Below are positions 15,531 through 23,806 of a stretch of DNA of 64,000 nucleotides, one piece after another. Below the pieces are notes generated by a model. That model worked only from the letters and a program-made list of their open reading frames with translations, was not told the origin of the DNA and did not search any database. Both the position numbers and the translations under genes were made by a program. This stretch comes from Methylobacterium pseudosasicola (GTDB taxonomy: Bacteria > Pseudomonadota > Alphaproteobacteria > Rhizobiales > Beijerinckiaceae), in the NCBI RefSeq assembly GCF_900114535.1, contig NZ_FOTK01000025.1:43819-107818 (forward strand), read 5' to 3'. Numbering within the stretch: the first letter of the stretch is position 1; every line of letters starts with the position of its first letter.

Positions 15531-17261
15531 ATGCGTGCCGACGACAACAACAAGCCCCGGTCCGAGCTCTCCGCGCAGGACAGGCTTGCCTTCAGCCGCC
15601 GGCAACTCCTCGGCACCGCGGCCACCGGGCTCGCGGCGGCCTCCCTGCCGGGCTCCCTGGCTTTCGCGGACAGCGCCGACGGCAAGGTCGACGTGCTACT
15701 GATCGGCGGCGGCATCATGAGCGCGACGCTCGGCGTGTGGCTCAACCAGCTCGAGCCGACCTGGTCGATCCAGATGGTCGAGCGCCTGGACCAGGTCGCC
15801 CTGGAGAGCTCCAACGGCTGGAACAATGCCGGCACCGGCCACTCCGCCCTGGCAGAGCTGAACTACACCCCCGAGAAGAAGAACGGCCAGGTCGAGATCG
15901 CCAAGGCGGTGGAGATCAACGAGGCTTTCCAGGTGACGCGCCAGTTCCTGGCCTCGCTGGTCAAGACCGGGGTGTTGAAGAACCCCCATTCCTTCATCAA
16001 CTACACCCCGCACATGAGCTTCGTCTGGGGTGACGACAACATCACCTACCTGAAGAAGCGCTGGGAGGCCCTGAAGGCCAGCCCGCTCTTTGCCGGCATG
16101 GAATATTCGACCGATCCGGAAAAGCTCAAGACATGGGTGCCCCTGATGATGGAGGGGCGCGACCCGAAGCAGAAGGTCGCCGCCACCTGGACGCCGCTCG
16201 GCACCGATGTCGAGTGGGGCGAGGTCACCCGCCAGTACGTCGCCCACCTGCAGGGTCAGCCGACCTTCAAGCTGAACCTCTCCACCGAGGTCGAGGGCAT
16301 CACCAAGAACGCGGACGGCTCCTGGCGGGTCACCTCGCGCAACACCAAGGACGGGTCGCGGCGCAGCGTCGACGCCAAATTCGTGTTCATCGGCGCCGGC
16401 GGCGGCGCCCTGCACCTGCTGCAGAAATCCGGCATCCCGGAGGGCGAGGATTACGCCGGCTTCCCCGTCGGCGGCTCGTTCCTGATCAACGAGAACCCGG
16501 ATGTCGCGACGCTGCACCTCGCCAAGGCCTACGGCAAGGCGTCTGTCGGCTCCCCGCCGATGTCGGTGCCGCACCTGGACACACGGGTGCTCGGCGGCAA
16601 GCGCGTGATCCTGTTCGGACCGTTCGCGACCTTCTCGACCAAGTTCCTGAAGGAGGGCTCGTATCTCGACCTCCTCAGCTCGACCACGACCAGCAACATC
16701 TGGCCGATGGTCCGGGTCGGAATCGACGAGTATCCCCTGGTCGAGTACCTGGCCGGACAGCTCATGCTGTCGGACGACGACCGGATCGCGGCCCTGCGCG
16801 AGTACTTCCCGAAGGCCAAGAAGGAGGAGTGGCGCCTCTGGCAGGCCGGTCAGCGCGTGCAGATCATCAAGCGCGACCCGAACAAGGGCGGCGTGCTGAA
16901 GCTCGGCACCGAGATCGTCAACGCCAAGGACGGCAGCATCGCCGCCCTGCTCGGGGCTTCCCCGGGCGCCTCGACGGCAGCGCCGATCATGCTGCAGGTG
17001 CTGGAGAAAGTGTTCGCCAAGAACGTCGCCACGCCCGAGTGGCAGGCGAAGATCAAGCAGATCGTCCCGAGCTACGGCACCAAGCTCAACGACGATCCGG
17101 ATCGGGTGGCCGAGGAATGGGCCTATACCAGCGCGCAGCTGCAGCTTCCGGCCCCGCCGCAGATCGACAAGGCGGCGCTCAAGGCCGTCCCGAGCAGCAG
17201 CACGGTGCTGAACAGCAGCAACACTGCCGTCCCGGCGCCGGTGCACGATCTGGCCCCCTGA
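15531..17261 (+). CDS. mqo: Malate:quinone oxidoreductase with Tat-like signal peptide
   Basis: A 576-residue protein oxidising malate to oxaloacetate with FAD and passing electrons to quinone. The dinucleotide motif VLLIGGGIMSATLG (about 55-68), NGWNNAGTGHSALAELNYTP and IGAGGGALHLLQKSGIPE are diagnostic. Before this the protein has SRRQLLGTAATGLAAASLPGS (residues 22-42), a twin-arginine motif and hydrophobic core ending near AFAD, suggesting Tat export. Classical Mqo is a cytoplasm-facing peripheral enzyme, so this is unusual. The C terminus has about 40 Pro/Ser-rich residues. ATG 15531 is preferred over GTG 15525. Confidence 0.93.
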   Translation: MRADDNNKPRSELSAQDRLAFSRRQLLGTAATGLAAASLPGSLAFADSADGKVDVLLIGGGIMSATLGVWLNQLEPTWSIQMVERLDQVALESSNGWNNAGTGHSALAELNYTPEKKNGQVEIAKAVEINEAFQVTRQFLASLVKTGVLKNPHSFINYTPHMSFVWGDDNITYLKKRWEALKASPLFAGMEYSTDPEKLKTWVPLMMEGRDPKQKVAATWTPLGTDVEWGEVTRQYVAHLQGQPTFKLNLSTEVEGITKNADGSWRVTSRNTKDGSRRSVDAKFVFIGAGGGALHLLQKSGIPEGEDYAGFPVGGSFLINENPDVATLHLAKAYGKASVGSPPMSVPHLDTRVLGGKRVILFGPFATFSTKFLKEGSYLDLLSSTTTSNIWPMVRVGIDEYPLVEYLAGQLMLSDDDRIAALREYFPKAKKEEWRLWQAGQRVQIIKRDPNKGGVLKLGTEIVNAKDGSIAALLGASPGASTAAPIMLQVLEKVFAKNVATPEWQAKIKQIVPSYGTKLNDDPDRVAEEWAYTSAQLQLPAPPQIDKAALKAVPSSSTVLNSSNTAVPAPVHDLAP

Positions 17262-17272
17262 GCCGCCAAGAT

Positions 17273-17304
17273 CCCGGGTCTCGCCACTTTGCGCGAGGCC
17301 CGGG
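17273..17304. terminator. Hairpin between convergent genes after mqo
   Basis: A 12-bp stem, CCCGGGTCTCGC against GCGAGGCCCGGG with one mismatch pair and an 8-nt loop, lies 11 bp after the mqo stop and 20 bp before the stop of the convergent gene. There is no T tract. Bidirectional termination is inferred from position. Confidence 0.55.
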
Positions 17305-17324
17305 GCCGGCTCCGGTCGAACCGC

Positions 17325-17594
17325 TCAGGCGGAGCGAACCGGGGTCGCGCGGCTGGCGAGGTGGAGCCAGCCGAAATCCACCGGATAGCCGAGGCCGTGG
17401 AGCATCTTGACCCGCTTCCACGAGGCCGAGCGGGCCGAGGCCTCGTTCTGCCCGGCCTCGATCTCCGCGGCTTCCATCTCTTGAAGCTCCCGGGTCAGCT
17501 CCTCGCGCAGCCCCGTCGCCTTCATGGCGCCGAGCGCCGCCGTGAACGCCTGTTCGGTGACCCGCACCTGATCGCAAATCTGACGCACGCTCAT
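17325..17594 (-). CDS. Hypothetical protein, 89 residues
   Basis: The frame opens SVRQICDQVRVTEQAFTAAL and continues with a long charged helix (about residues 30-60, many Glu). It ends LHGLGYPVDFGWLHLASR. It has no signal peptide or membrane segment. A GAGAGG sequence lies about 14 bp upstream of the ATG. The N-terminal part could be helix-turn-helix-like, but this is only a resemblance. Family unknown. A perfect inverted repeat lies about 100 bp upstream. Confidence 0.5.
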   Translation of the reverse strand: MSVRQICDQVRVTEQAFTAALGAMKATGLREELTRELQEMEAAEIEAGQNEASARSASWKRVKMLHGLGYPVDFGWLHLASRATPVRSA

Positions 17595-17695
17595 CAGTCC
17601 TGAGCCCTCTCGCGCAACCGTTTGACTGCTGTCTCGCAGTCGTCGGATCCTAGCATCCGGGTCCGCCGCGGGAGATGTACGTCTTTGGTACAGAC

Positions 17696-17722
17696 AGATT
17701 TACTGTCCGATGTAGTAAATCT
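17696..17722. promoter_or_regulatory. Perfect 9-bp inverted repeat, possible operator or terminator
   Basis: AGATTTACT and AGTAAATCT are separated by 9 nt, AT-rich against the high-GC surroundings. The element sits after the stop of the leftward gene at 17729 and upstream of the leftward gene starting at 17594. It could bind a dimeric regulator or form a weak terminator. Neither can be decided from sequence. Confidence 0.45.
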
Positions 17723-17728
17723 CAAACC

Positions 17729-17950
17729 CTACCGCAGTGGGAGCGAGCCGAGGCGGCGCGCGGCCCGAAACGAGCGGCGCCACCGCCGCTTGCGCCCGAA
17801 GGTCCGGCGCGGATCGATGATCCCGGCGGCGAGGTCATCCTTCTGGATGATCCGGGGCTGCACGGCGGCCCCGATTGCGACCAGAGCAGCCGATCCGACC
17901 AACGCGACGATCGCGGCGCCCCAGAACAGGCTCTCGAACATCTGGTCCAT
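17729..17950 (-). CDS. Possible small single-pass membrane protein
   Basis: A 73-residue frame with one strong hydrophobic helix (about residues 7-31, FWGAAIVALVGSAALVAIGAA) after MDQMFESL. A polar linker and a strongly basic C terminus (GRKRRWRR...) follow. The positive-inside pattern would place the C terminus in the cytoplasm. No family recognised. Coding status rests on composition and topology. Confidence 0.45.
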   Translation of the reverse strand: MDQMFESLFWGAAIVALVGSAALVAIGAAVQPRIIQKDDLAAGIIDPRRTFGRKRRWRRSFRAARRLGSLPLR

Positions 17951-18169
17951 CCGATCGGCGAGTCCTCACATAGGCGTGAAGTCTGATCGAAATTGCGGCA
18001 GAATCTAGACTGCGCCAGTTATTTTGCACGGTTATCAGTATCCGCCGGGATAGTCCGAGCGAAAGCAGCGATTTCGACCGCCGTCATCGCCACGAACGAT
18101 CAGTCTTCGCGGATCACGCCCACCGTCCGAGAGGCTTGTTCGGACAGAATTGGGCGCCGTGATTCTGGA

Positions 18170-18493
18170 TCAGGCGATACCGAGAAACACCGCCAAGGCT
18201 CGGGTCACGGCCAGCATGGCTTCCGCTTCGAGATGGCCGATCGTCGGGCCGACCCTGTCGCGCTTCACCGACATCGCCTTGTCGATCATGACCTGTGACG
18301 GCTTGCGTAACCCGTTGGACGGCGTCGGCGCGATATCGGTCCGGATCAGGGGTGCGTCCACCAGGGTCCCGGATATCAGCAGGACCGTGACCGTGCCGGT
18401 CTGATCGAACAGGTCTGACTGGATGACGAGAGCCGGGCGCGGCTTGCCGAAATCGCCGGTCAGCGCAATCGTGACCAGATCCCTCCGCTTCAC
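18170..18493 (-). CDS. MazF/PemK-family endoribonuclease toxin
   Basis: A 107-residue protein from the GTG at 18493. It opens KRRDLVTIAL, has the DFGKPRPALVIQSDLF segment that forms the MazF/PemK active-site loop and core, and later NGLRKPSQVMIDK. MazF toxins cleave mRNA at short motifs and are neutralised by the partner antitoxin. The start overlaps the antitoxin stop as GTGA, so the genes are translationally coupled. Length and motifs look intact. Confidence 0.88.
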   Translation of the reverse strand: MKRRDLVTIALTGDFGKPRPALVIQSDLFDQTGTVTVLLISGTLVDAPLIRTDIAPTPSNGLRKPSQVMIDKAMSVKRDRVGPTIGHLEAEAMLAVTRALAVFLGIA

Positions 18494-18714
18494 GCCTCGC
18501 TCTCGGGATCGAGATCGTCGAGCGCAGCGTCCAGGACGGCGCTTAAATCGTGATCGGCTGCGTCGGCCGCGGCCACCGCCCGCGCTTGGCGCCGGCATTC
18601 CTCGGCAAATCCGGGCCGGCGGGTGTCCGGCACCCAGATCTGGATCGGCCGCAGGCCGGAGGCACGGAGCGCATCGCGGCGCTTCTGGACGCGCTGGCGG
18701 ATGGGTGCGGGCAT
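18490..18714 (-). CDS. MazE-type (DUF3018) antitoxin
   Basis: A 74-residue protein with the N-terminal segment QRVQKRRDALRASGLRPIQIWVPDTRRPGFAEECRR, characteristic of the DUF3018 antitoxin group found with PemK/MazF toxins. It likely binds the operon promoter through the N-terminal part and the toxin through the acidic C-terminal tail (DLSAVLDAALDDLDPESE). It is first in the two-gene operon. A palindrome lies 21 bp upstream. Confidence 0.82.
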   Translation of the reverse strand: MPAPIRQRVQKRRDALRASGLRPIQIWVPDTRRPGFAEECRRQARAVAAADAADHDLSAVLDAALDDLDPESEA

Positions 18715-18734
18715 GACGTCATTCTTCCGATCTC

Positions 18735-18746
18735 GTTACATGTAAC
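18735..18746. promoter_or_regulatory. Palindromic operator candidate of the toxin-antitoxin operon
   Basis: The perfect 12-bp palindrome GTTACATGTAAC lies 21 bp upstream of the antitoxin ATG and overlaps a TATGTT sequence (minus strand) that could be the -10 box. Toxin-antitoxin operons are typically autorepressed at such sites. Confidence 0.6.
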
Positions 18747-19042
18747 ATAGATCGCATGGCCCGAGCGGAAAAGGCGACGGGCGATGCTCCAGCGCTCACC
18801 AGTCGGATCGGGATCGCGCAGCGGCGCGCGGCGACGGATCTTTCGACCGCAGCCATAAAGCCGCCCCGCCGACAGGCCAGGGCATCCCGGACGCCGCAGG
18901 CCGGCTCGGCGGGTCACCTCTGGGTGTATGATTTACGACTCGTTCATCCTCTAGGTGTCCCCTGGTCTCAGCCGGACGCCGATCCAGGCCACCGGCGGAA
19001 CGGGACGATCACGCGGGGCGAGGGCCCCATCCGCAGGACAGC

Positions 19043-19234
19043 ATGCGAAACAGGGAACCGGAAGCGATGCCGCGCAAGTCCGAGACGACGACCCAAGAGC
19101 CGATCATGGAGCTCTGGCGGATCCTGGCCCTCGCGCTGATCGTCGCCGCCGGGATGCTGTTCGTTCACCTGGTCGTGCCGGAGGAGGCCGAAGCCTCCGG
19201 CGAGCCCGCGAGCGCCATCACGGTCGTCCGGTAG
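19043..19234 (+). CDS. Possible small membrane protein, 63 residues
   Basis: The frame starts at ATG 19043 with AGGA four bases upstream. After a polar N terminus comes one transmembrane helix (about residues 23-44, MELWRILALALIVAAGMLFVHLVV), then an acidic tail. A later start at 19106 would remove the polar part. No family recognised. Confidence 0.4.
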   Translation: MRNREPEAMPRKSETTTQEPIMELWRILALALIVAAGMLFVHLVVPEEAEASGEPASAITVVR

Positions 19235-19243
19235 TCGGCCCCA

Positions 19244-19465
19244 TCAGGGGAGCCTGGGCCAGAGGTTCGCCGGGTCCAGGGACGCGGCATCGCCAGCGAC
19301 ATCCGCCGGCGTCAGCCCGATCAGCACGGCAGCGGCGAGGATCGCGGCGGCCAGGACCAGGACGACCGCGACGCGCTCGGGATCGATCCGTGTCGATTTC
19401 AGCACGGCACACCCGATCGTGAAGGTCGCGGCCTCCGTCAGCGGCAGGATCTGCACCGGCCCCAT
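19244..19465 (-). CDS. Possible small membrane protein, 73 residues
   Basis: The leftward frame begins 15 bp after the stop of the Cache-domain gene. It encodes a polar N-terminal half followed by one hydrophobic helix (VAVVLVLAAAILAAAVLIGL, about residues 32-51) and a short C-terminal tail. It may be the second gene of that operon. No ribosome binding site stands out and no family is recognised. Confidence 0.35.
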   Translation of the reverse strand: MGPVQILPLTEAATFTIGCAVLKSTRIDPERVAVVLVLAAAILAAAVLIGLTPADVAGDAASLDPANLWPRLP

Positions 19466-19480
19466 GCCGGACGTCGCGGC

Positions 19481-20197
19481 CTACTCGGTCCCCGCCTGTC
19501 TGAGGCCGGCCGAGTCCAGGGCGGTCGTCGCGGCCCGCATATCGCGCCGGGCCTGCGCGATCGCCGCCGCCTTCGCGTCGCCCTGCGCGTTGAGCGCCTC
19601 CAGGAAGGCGATCCAATCCGCCCGCGCCTGATTTGGAATCTGCCCGTCAAGCTTCTGTCGCAGCTGGGCGACCCGGCCATCCGGGGTCGCGGCGGTGGGC
19701 GCGGATTGGTCGGTGTCGTAGACGCCGACCGCGCACATCTGGTCGCCGGCCTTGGTGTAGTAGGTTGTCTTGGGTTCCTCGATCGTGCTGCCGGGCTTCG
19801 GGAACAGGTAGTGGATCACCGCGATCTGCCCGGGCTTGGCGGTATCGAGCATCGTCTGGATGAAGCGGTTGCCGGTCTTGTCGTGCAGATCGCGCACGTC
19901 GTGACCCTTCAGGATCGGGTTGGGATGGGCGCTCATGACGCCGTCCGGCGCGACGCAAAAGACGTAGGTGTCGGCGGTGCGGAAGCCGTTCGTGCCCGCG
20001 GAGAACTCACCGAGGGCCTTGGCCGGGTCGGCCTGTAGAGCCCGGCCGACGCGCCCGAGCATCCAGGAGGCGAAGCCGTTCGGGCTCGGATCGTCGCAGG
20101 AGGTCGGCGCCTCGCCGTCGCCGCAGGCCAGGGCAGACATCGGCGGCTGCACGGCACACATCAATGTTGCCGCCAGCAGCGCTGCTCGCAGAGCCAT
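19481..20197 (-). CDS. Periplasmic single-Cache-domain protein
   Basis: A 238-residue protein with a signal peptide (MALRAALLAATLMCA, cleavage near SALA). A sCache-like sensory domain follows: FASWMLGRVGRALQADPAKAL helix, then TYVFCVAPDGVMSAHPNPILKGHDVRDLHDKTG, then IHYLFPKPGS and TTYYTKAGDQMCAVGVYD. No kinase or methyl-accepting domain follows, so this is a stand-alone ligand-binding Cache protein. The C-terminal 70 residues are helical and charged. The ligand is unknown. Cache domains commonly bind small organic acids or amino acids. Confidence 0.8.
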   Translation of the reverse strand: MALRAALLAATLMCAVQPPMSALACGDGEAPTSCDDPSPNGFASWMLGRVGRALQADPAKALGEFSAGTNGFRTADTYVFCVAPDGVMSAHPNPILKGHDVRDLHDKTGNRFIQTMLDTAKPGQIAVIHYLFPKPGSTIEEPKTTYYTKAGDQMCAVGVYDTDQSAPTAATPDGRVAQLRQKLDGQIPNQARADWIAFLEALNAQGDAKAAAIAQARRDMRAATTALDSAGLRQAGTE

Positions 20198-20366
20198 GCG
20201 ACGCCCCCAAAATCAATATAGTCGCTTCGATAACGGAGATAGAAGACCGGATCGATTGAATATGCAAGCGTGCATGATTGTCGCCACGGCCTGGGCAGGC
20301 CGCAACGCAACGCTAGACAATCCTGGGCCGAACGGGGCGCCGGACCCGTAACCGGGTCCCGGCGGC

Positions 20367-21242
20367 CTACTGCATCGGAAGCGGCAGCGCCTCGACGGCG
20401 ATCTCGCCGATCCCGCGGGCGGCGAGTGAGGCGCGCAGCGGTGCGGTCAGGCAGGTGCCGGCCGTGAAGGCGCCGTGCACGGTCCCGTCCTGGTCCGCGT
20501 TTCGCCGGGCCGGGCCGATGAGCTGGATGACCCGCCGGGCGATGGCCGGGGCCGGATCGATCCAGGTCACCGGCCAGGGCGCGAGGGCTTCGAGGCGCGG
20601 CAGCAGCAGCGGATAGTGCGTGCAGGCGAGGCAGACCACATCGGTGCGCCGTCCCTCCGCATCCATGACGAAGCAGGGCGCGATCTCGGCGGCCAGGGCC
20701 GCGTCGTCGATCGGCGTGCCGGCAAGCTCGGCCTCGGCGAAGCCCGCGAGGTTCGGCGAACCGACCAGGGTGACCGCGCAGGATCCCGCATAGGTCGCGA
20801 TCAGGTCGTGGGTGTAGGAGCGCGCCACCGTCCCGGGGGTGGCCAGCAGCGAGATCAGGCCGGAGCGCGTCGCCGCGGCCGCCGGCTTGATCGGCGGCAC
20901 CACGCCGATGAACGGGGTCGCGAAGCGCTGGCGCAGGGCCGGCAGGACCAGGGTCGAGGCGGTGTTGCAGGCGATCACAACCAGATCGGGCCGGTGCGTC
21001 GCGAGGAGCTGCTCCATCACGGCGAGCACCCGGGCGACCAGGGCCGCCTCGCCGAGCCGGCCATACGGGAAGGCGGCGTCGTCGCCGGCATAGACGTAGC
21101 GCCCATCGGGCCGGGCGCGGCGCACGGCATCGAGGACGGTGAGGCCGCCGAGGCCCGAGTCGAACACCAGGATGGTGGGCTCCGGCGACACGCGAAACGC
21201 CGCGGCGGACAAGCTGGCCCCGGCCATCAGATCGATCCGCAT
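20367..21242 (-). CDS. murI: Glutamate racemase
   Basis: A 291-residue protein making D-glutamate for peptidoglycan. The N-terminal catalytic motif is FDSGLGGLTVLDA (Asp28, Ser29). The first catalytic cysteine is Cys92 in ACNTAST and the second Cys207 in CLACTHYP, followed by His209. Asp/Ser and both Cys are intact. Length is slightly above the family mean because of about 20 extra N-terminal residues. Met6 is an alternative start. It stands alone, divergent from egtB. Confidence 0.95.
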   Translation of the reverse strand: MRIDLMAGASLSAAAFRVSPEPTILVFDSGLGGLTVLDAVRRARPDGRYVYAGDDAAFPYGRLGEAALVARVLAVMEQLLATHRPDLVVIACNTASTLVLPALRQRFATPFIGVVPPIKPAAAATRSGLISLLATPGTVARSYTHDLIATYAGSCAVTLVGSPNLAGFAEAELAGTPIDDAALAAEIAPCFVMDAEGRRTDVVCLACTHYPLLLPRLEALAPWPVTWIDPAPAIARRVIQLIGPARRNADQDGTVHGAFTAGTCLTAPLRASLAARGIGEIAVEALPLPMQ

Positions 21243-21503
21243 GGAAATTCTGGACTCCGCACTCAGCGCCTCGAATCTCGATGCCGAGGGTTAAGGCCTC
21301 CTCACTGCGGCGCAAGAAAGGCCCGCCAATTCCAGTTCTCCCCATTAACCGCGCCTGCTGCACCGGCGAATGAGCGGATCGGACTGGGCGGCGGCAGAAT
21401 CACTAGCGGAGGTTGTCTGACCACGGCGGGGACATATCTTCTGCGACCAAGCTGGGCGTCGATAAGACGATCCCAGGAGAAATGCGAATAAGGGAAGATC
21501 CGC

Positions 21504-22772
21504 ATGGCAGCCACGGCGGCACTCCGCTCCGGCGACACGCGCGCGCAAACGGCAGCGGCTTTCCCGCCGCCGCCCGTGACGGCCCGGCCGATCGATCGCG
21601 CCGCCTGGATCGCGGCCTTTCGCTTCGTCCGCAGCGAGACCGAGCGCCGAGCCGCGCCGCTCTCGGCTGAGGACCAGCAGGTCCAGTCGATGGCCGATGC
21701 CAGCCCGACCAAGTGGCACCGGGCGCATGTGACCTGGTTCTTCGAGCAGTTCCTGCTGCGCGAGCACCTGCCGGGCTACGCCATCTACGACGAGCGCCTG
21801 CACTACCTGTTCAATTCGTATTACGTGGCGGCCGGCCCGCGGCAGCCGCGCATCCAGCGGGGCATGATCACCCGCCCGACCATGGCGGAGGTGACCGCCT
21901 ACCGAGCCCATGTCGACCGGGCGGTGGAATCGCTGCTCGGCCAGGCCGCGGACGGCGCCCTGGAGGCCGTGCTGCCGATCCTCGAGATCGGACTCTATCA
22001 CGAGCAGCAGCACCAGGAGCTCCTGCTCACCGACATCCTGCACGCCTTCGCGCAGAACCCGCTCGGGCCGGTCTACGATGCCGAATGGCGTTTCCCGGCA
22101 GTTGCGGGGCAGGGCGGTCAGGCCCCGCTCGCCCGCGGCATCGCGTGGATCGGGCACGAAGGCGACGGCTTCTCGTTCGACAACGAATCGCCCCGCCACG
22201 AGGCGCTGATTCTGCCCGGCCGGATCGACAAGGCGCTGGTGACCAACCGCGACTGGCTCGGTTTCATGGAGGCCGGGGGCTACGCCAAGCCCGAGCTGTG
22301 GCTCTCGGATGGCTGGTATGCCGGCCAGGCCGAGGGCTGGGAGGCGCCGGGCTACTGGCGCCGGGACGGGGAGGGCTGGGCGACGATGACGCTCGGCGGC
22401 GTCCGTCCGGTGGAGCTCGACGCGCCCGTCACCCACATCAGCTATTATGAGGCCGACGCCTACGCCCGCTGGGCCGGCCGCACCCTGCCGACCGAGTTCG
22501 AGTGGGAGGTCGCGGCCCGGGACGGGGCCTTGCCGGACGCGTTCGGCCTCGTTTGGCAATGGACCCGCAGCGCCTACGTCGCCTATCCGGGCTACCGGCC
22601 GTTGCCGGGGGCCCTGGGCGAGTACAACGGCAAGTTCATGGTCAGCCAGTTCGTGCTACGCGGCTCGTCCGTCGCCACGCCCGAGGGCCATGCCCGGCTG
22701 CCGTATCGCAACTTCTTCTATCCGCACCAGCGCTGGCAGTTCACCGGCCTGCGCCTCGCCGACGTCGCCTGA
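21504..22772 (+). CDS. egtB: Ergothioneine synthase EgtB (gamma-glutamyl-free/sulfoxide synthase type)
   Basis: A 422-residue iron enzyme joining hercynine to a thiol donor by oxidative C-S bond formation. The N-terminal DinB-like domain carries the three metal His: His72 in PTKWHRAH, His166 and His170 in LYHEQQHQELL. The C-terminal half is an FGE-sulfatase-like domain with RTLPTEFEWEVAAR, VLRGSS and YRNFFYPHQRWQFTGLR. AGGGAAG precedes the ATG. egtD follows after 18 bp. egtA and egtC are not present, so the thiol donor (cysteine or gamma-glutamylcysteine) cannot be decided from this window. Methylobacterium is known to make ergothioneine. Confidence 0.94.
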   Translation: MAATAALRSGDTRAQTAAAFPPPPVTARPIDRAAWIAAFRFVRSETERRAAPLSAEDQQVQSMADASPTKWHRAHVTWFFEQFLLREHLPGYAIYDERLHYLFNSYYVAAGPRQPRIQRGMITRPTMAEVTAYRAHVDRAVESLLGQAADGALEAVLPILEIGLYHEQQHQELLLTDILHAFAQNPLGPVYDAEWRFPAVAGQGGQAPLARGIAWIGHEGDGFSFDNESPRHEALILPGRIDKALVTNRDWLGFMEAGGYAKPELWLSDGWYAGQAEGWEAPGYWRRDGEGWATMTLGGVRPVELDAPVTHISYYEADAYARWAGRTLPTEFEWEVAARDGALPDAFGLVWQWTRSAYVAYPGYRPLPGALGEYNGKFMVSQFVLRGSSVATPEGHARLPYRNFFYPHQRWQFTGLRLADVA

Positions 22773-22790
22773 CGCGCCCCGGAGCCTCCC

Positions 22791-23765
22791 TTGACCGTCA
22801 AGCCTACCTTTTCCGACGCGACCCCGGTCGCCCTGGACACACCCGCGTTGGCCTTCCTCGCCGATGTGCGGGACGGTCTCTCCCGGCCGCAGAAGGCGCT
22901 CTCGCCCAAATACTTCTACGATGCCGCCGGCTCGGACCTGTTCGAGGCGATCACGCGGCTGCCGGAATATTACCCGACCCGAACGGAGGTCGGCATCCTC
23001 GACCGCAGCGGGCCCGAGATGGCGGCGCTGCTGCCGGCGCGGGCCGCGCTGGTCGAATTCGGCAGCGGCTCGACCAACAAGCTGCGCCGTCTGCTGCGCC
23101 ACCTCGACAAGCTCGCCGCCTACGTGCCGGTGGACGTGTCCGGCGAGTTCCTGCGGGCGCAGGCGGAGGTGCTGAGTGGCGACTTCCCGCATCTGCGGGT
23201 TGAGCCGGTGGTGGCTGATTTCACCCGCGATTTCGACCTGCCCGAGAGCCTGCGCGACATGCCCCGGGCCGGCTTCTTCCCGGGTTCGACCATCGGCAAT
23301 TTCGAGCCGACCGAGGCCGAAGACCTGCTGCGGCGGTTCGGGCGGATCCTCGGGACGGGCGCCCACATGATCGTCGGTGTCGACCTCGTGAAGGATGCCG
23401 CGATCCTTGAGCGGGCCTACGACGATGCCGCCGGCGTCACCGCGGCGTTCAACCTCAACCTCCTGACCCGGATCAACCGGGAGCTCGCCGGCCGCTTCGA
23501 TCTCGGCGCCTTCTCCCATCGCGCCGTGTTCAATACGCAAGCCTCGCGGATCGAGATGCACCTCGTCTCGGAGGGCGCGCAGGACGTAGGCATCGGCTCC
23601 GACACGATCGCCTTCGCGGATGGCGAGACGATCCACACGGAGAGCAGCTACAAGTACACGGTCGAGACCTTCCGGGCGCTCGTGGAACGGGCCGGCTGGA
23701 CCTGGATCCAGGTCTGGACCGATCCGGAGGGCCTGTTCTCCGTCCACGCCCTCCGGCAGGACTGA
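22791..23765 (+). CDS. egtD: L-histidine N-alpha-trimethyltransferase EgtD
   Basis: A 324-residue SAM-dependent enzyme that trimethylates histidine to hercynine, the first step of ergothioneine synthesis. Diagnostic motifs are LSPKYFYDAAGSDLFEAITRLPEYYPTRTE, LVEFGSGSTNKLRRLL, YVPVDVSGEFL and FFPGSTIGNFEPTEAE. The C-terminal IHTESSYKYT gives the histidine-binding residues. The start is TTG 22791 with GGAG six bases upstream, giving the normal N terminus (TVKPTFSDATP). Co-transcribed with egtB. Confidence 0.95.
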   Translation: MTVKPTFSDATPVALDTPALAFLADVRDGLSRPQKALSPKYFYDAAGSDLFEAITRLPEYYPTRTEVGILDRSGPEMAALLPARAALVEFGSGSTNKLRRLLRHLDKLAAYVPVDVSGEFLRAQAEVLSGDFPHLRVEPVVADFTRDFDLPESLRDMPRAGFFPGSTIGNFEPTEAEDLLRRFGRILGTGAHMIVGVDLVKDAAILERAYDDAAGVTAAFNLNLLTRINRELAGRFDLGAFSHRAVFNTQASRIEMHLVSEGAQDVGIGSDTIAFADGETIHTESSYKYTVETFRALVERAGWTWIQVWTDPEGLFSVHALRQD

Positions 23766-23806
23766 GACCGGCACCGGGGACCGGCGTGTGGGGTGAGGAC
23801 GCCCGG

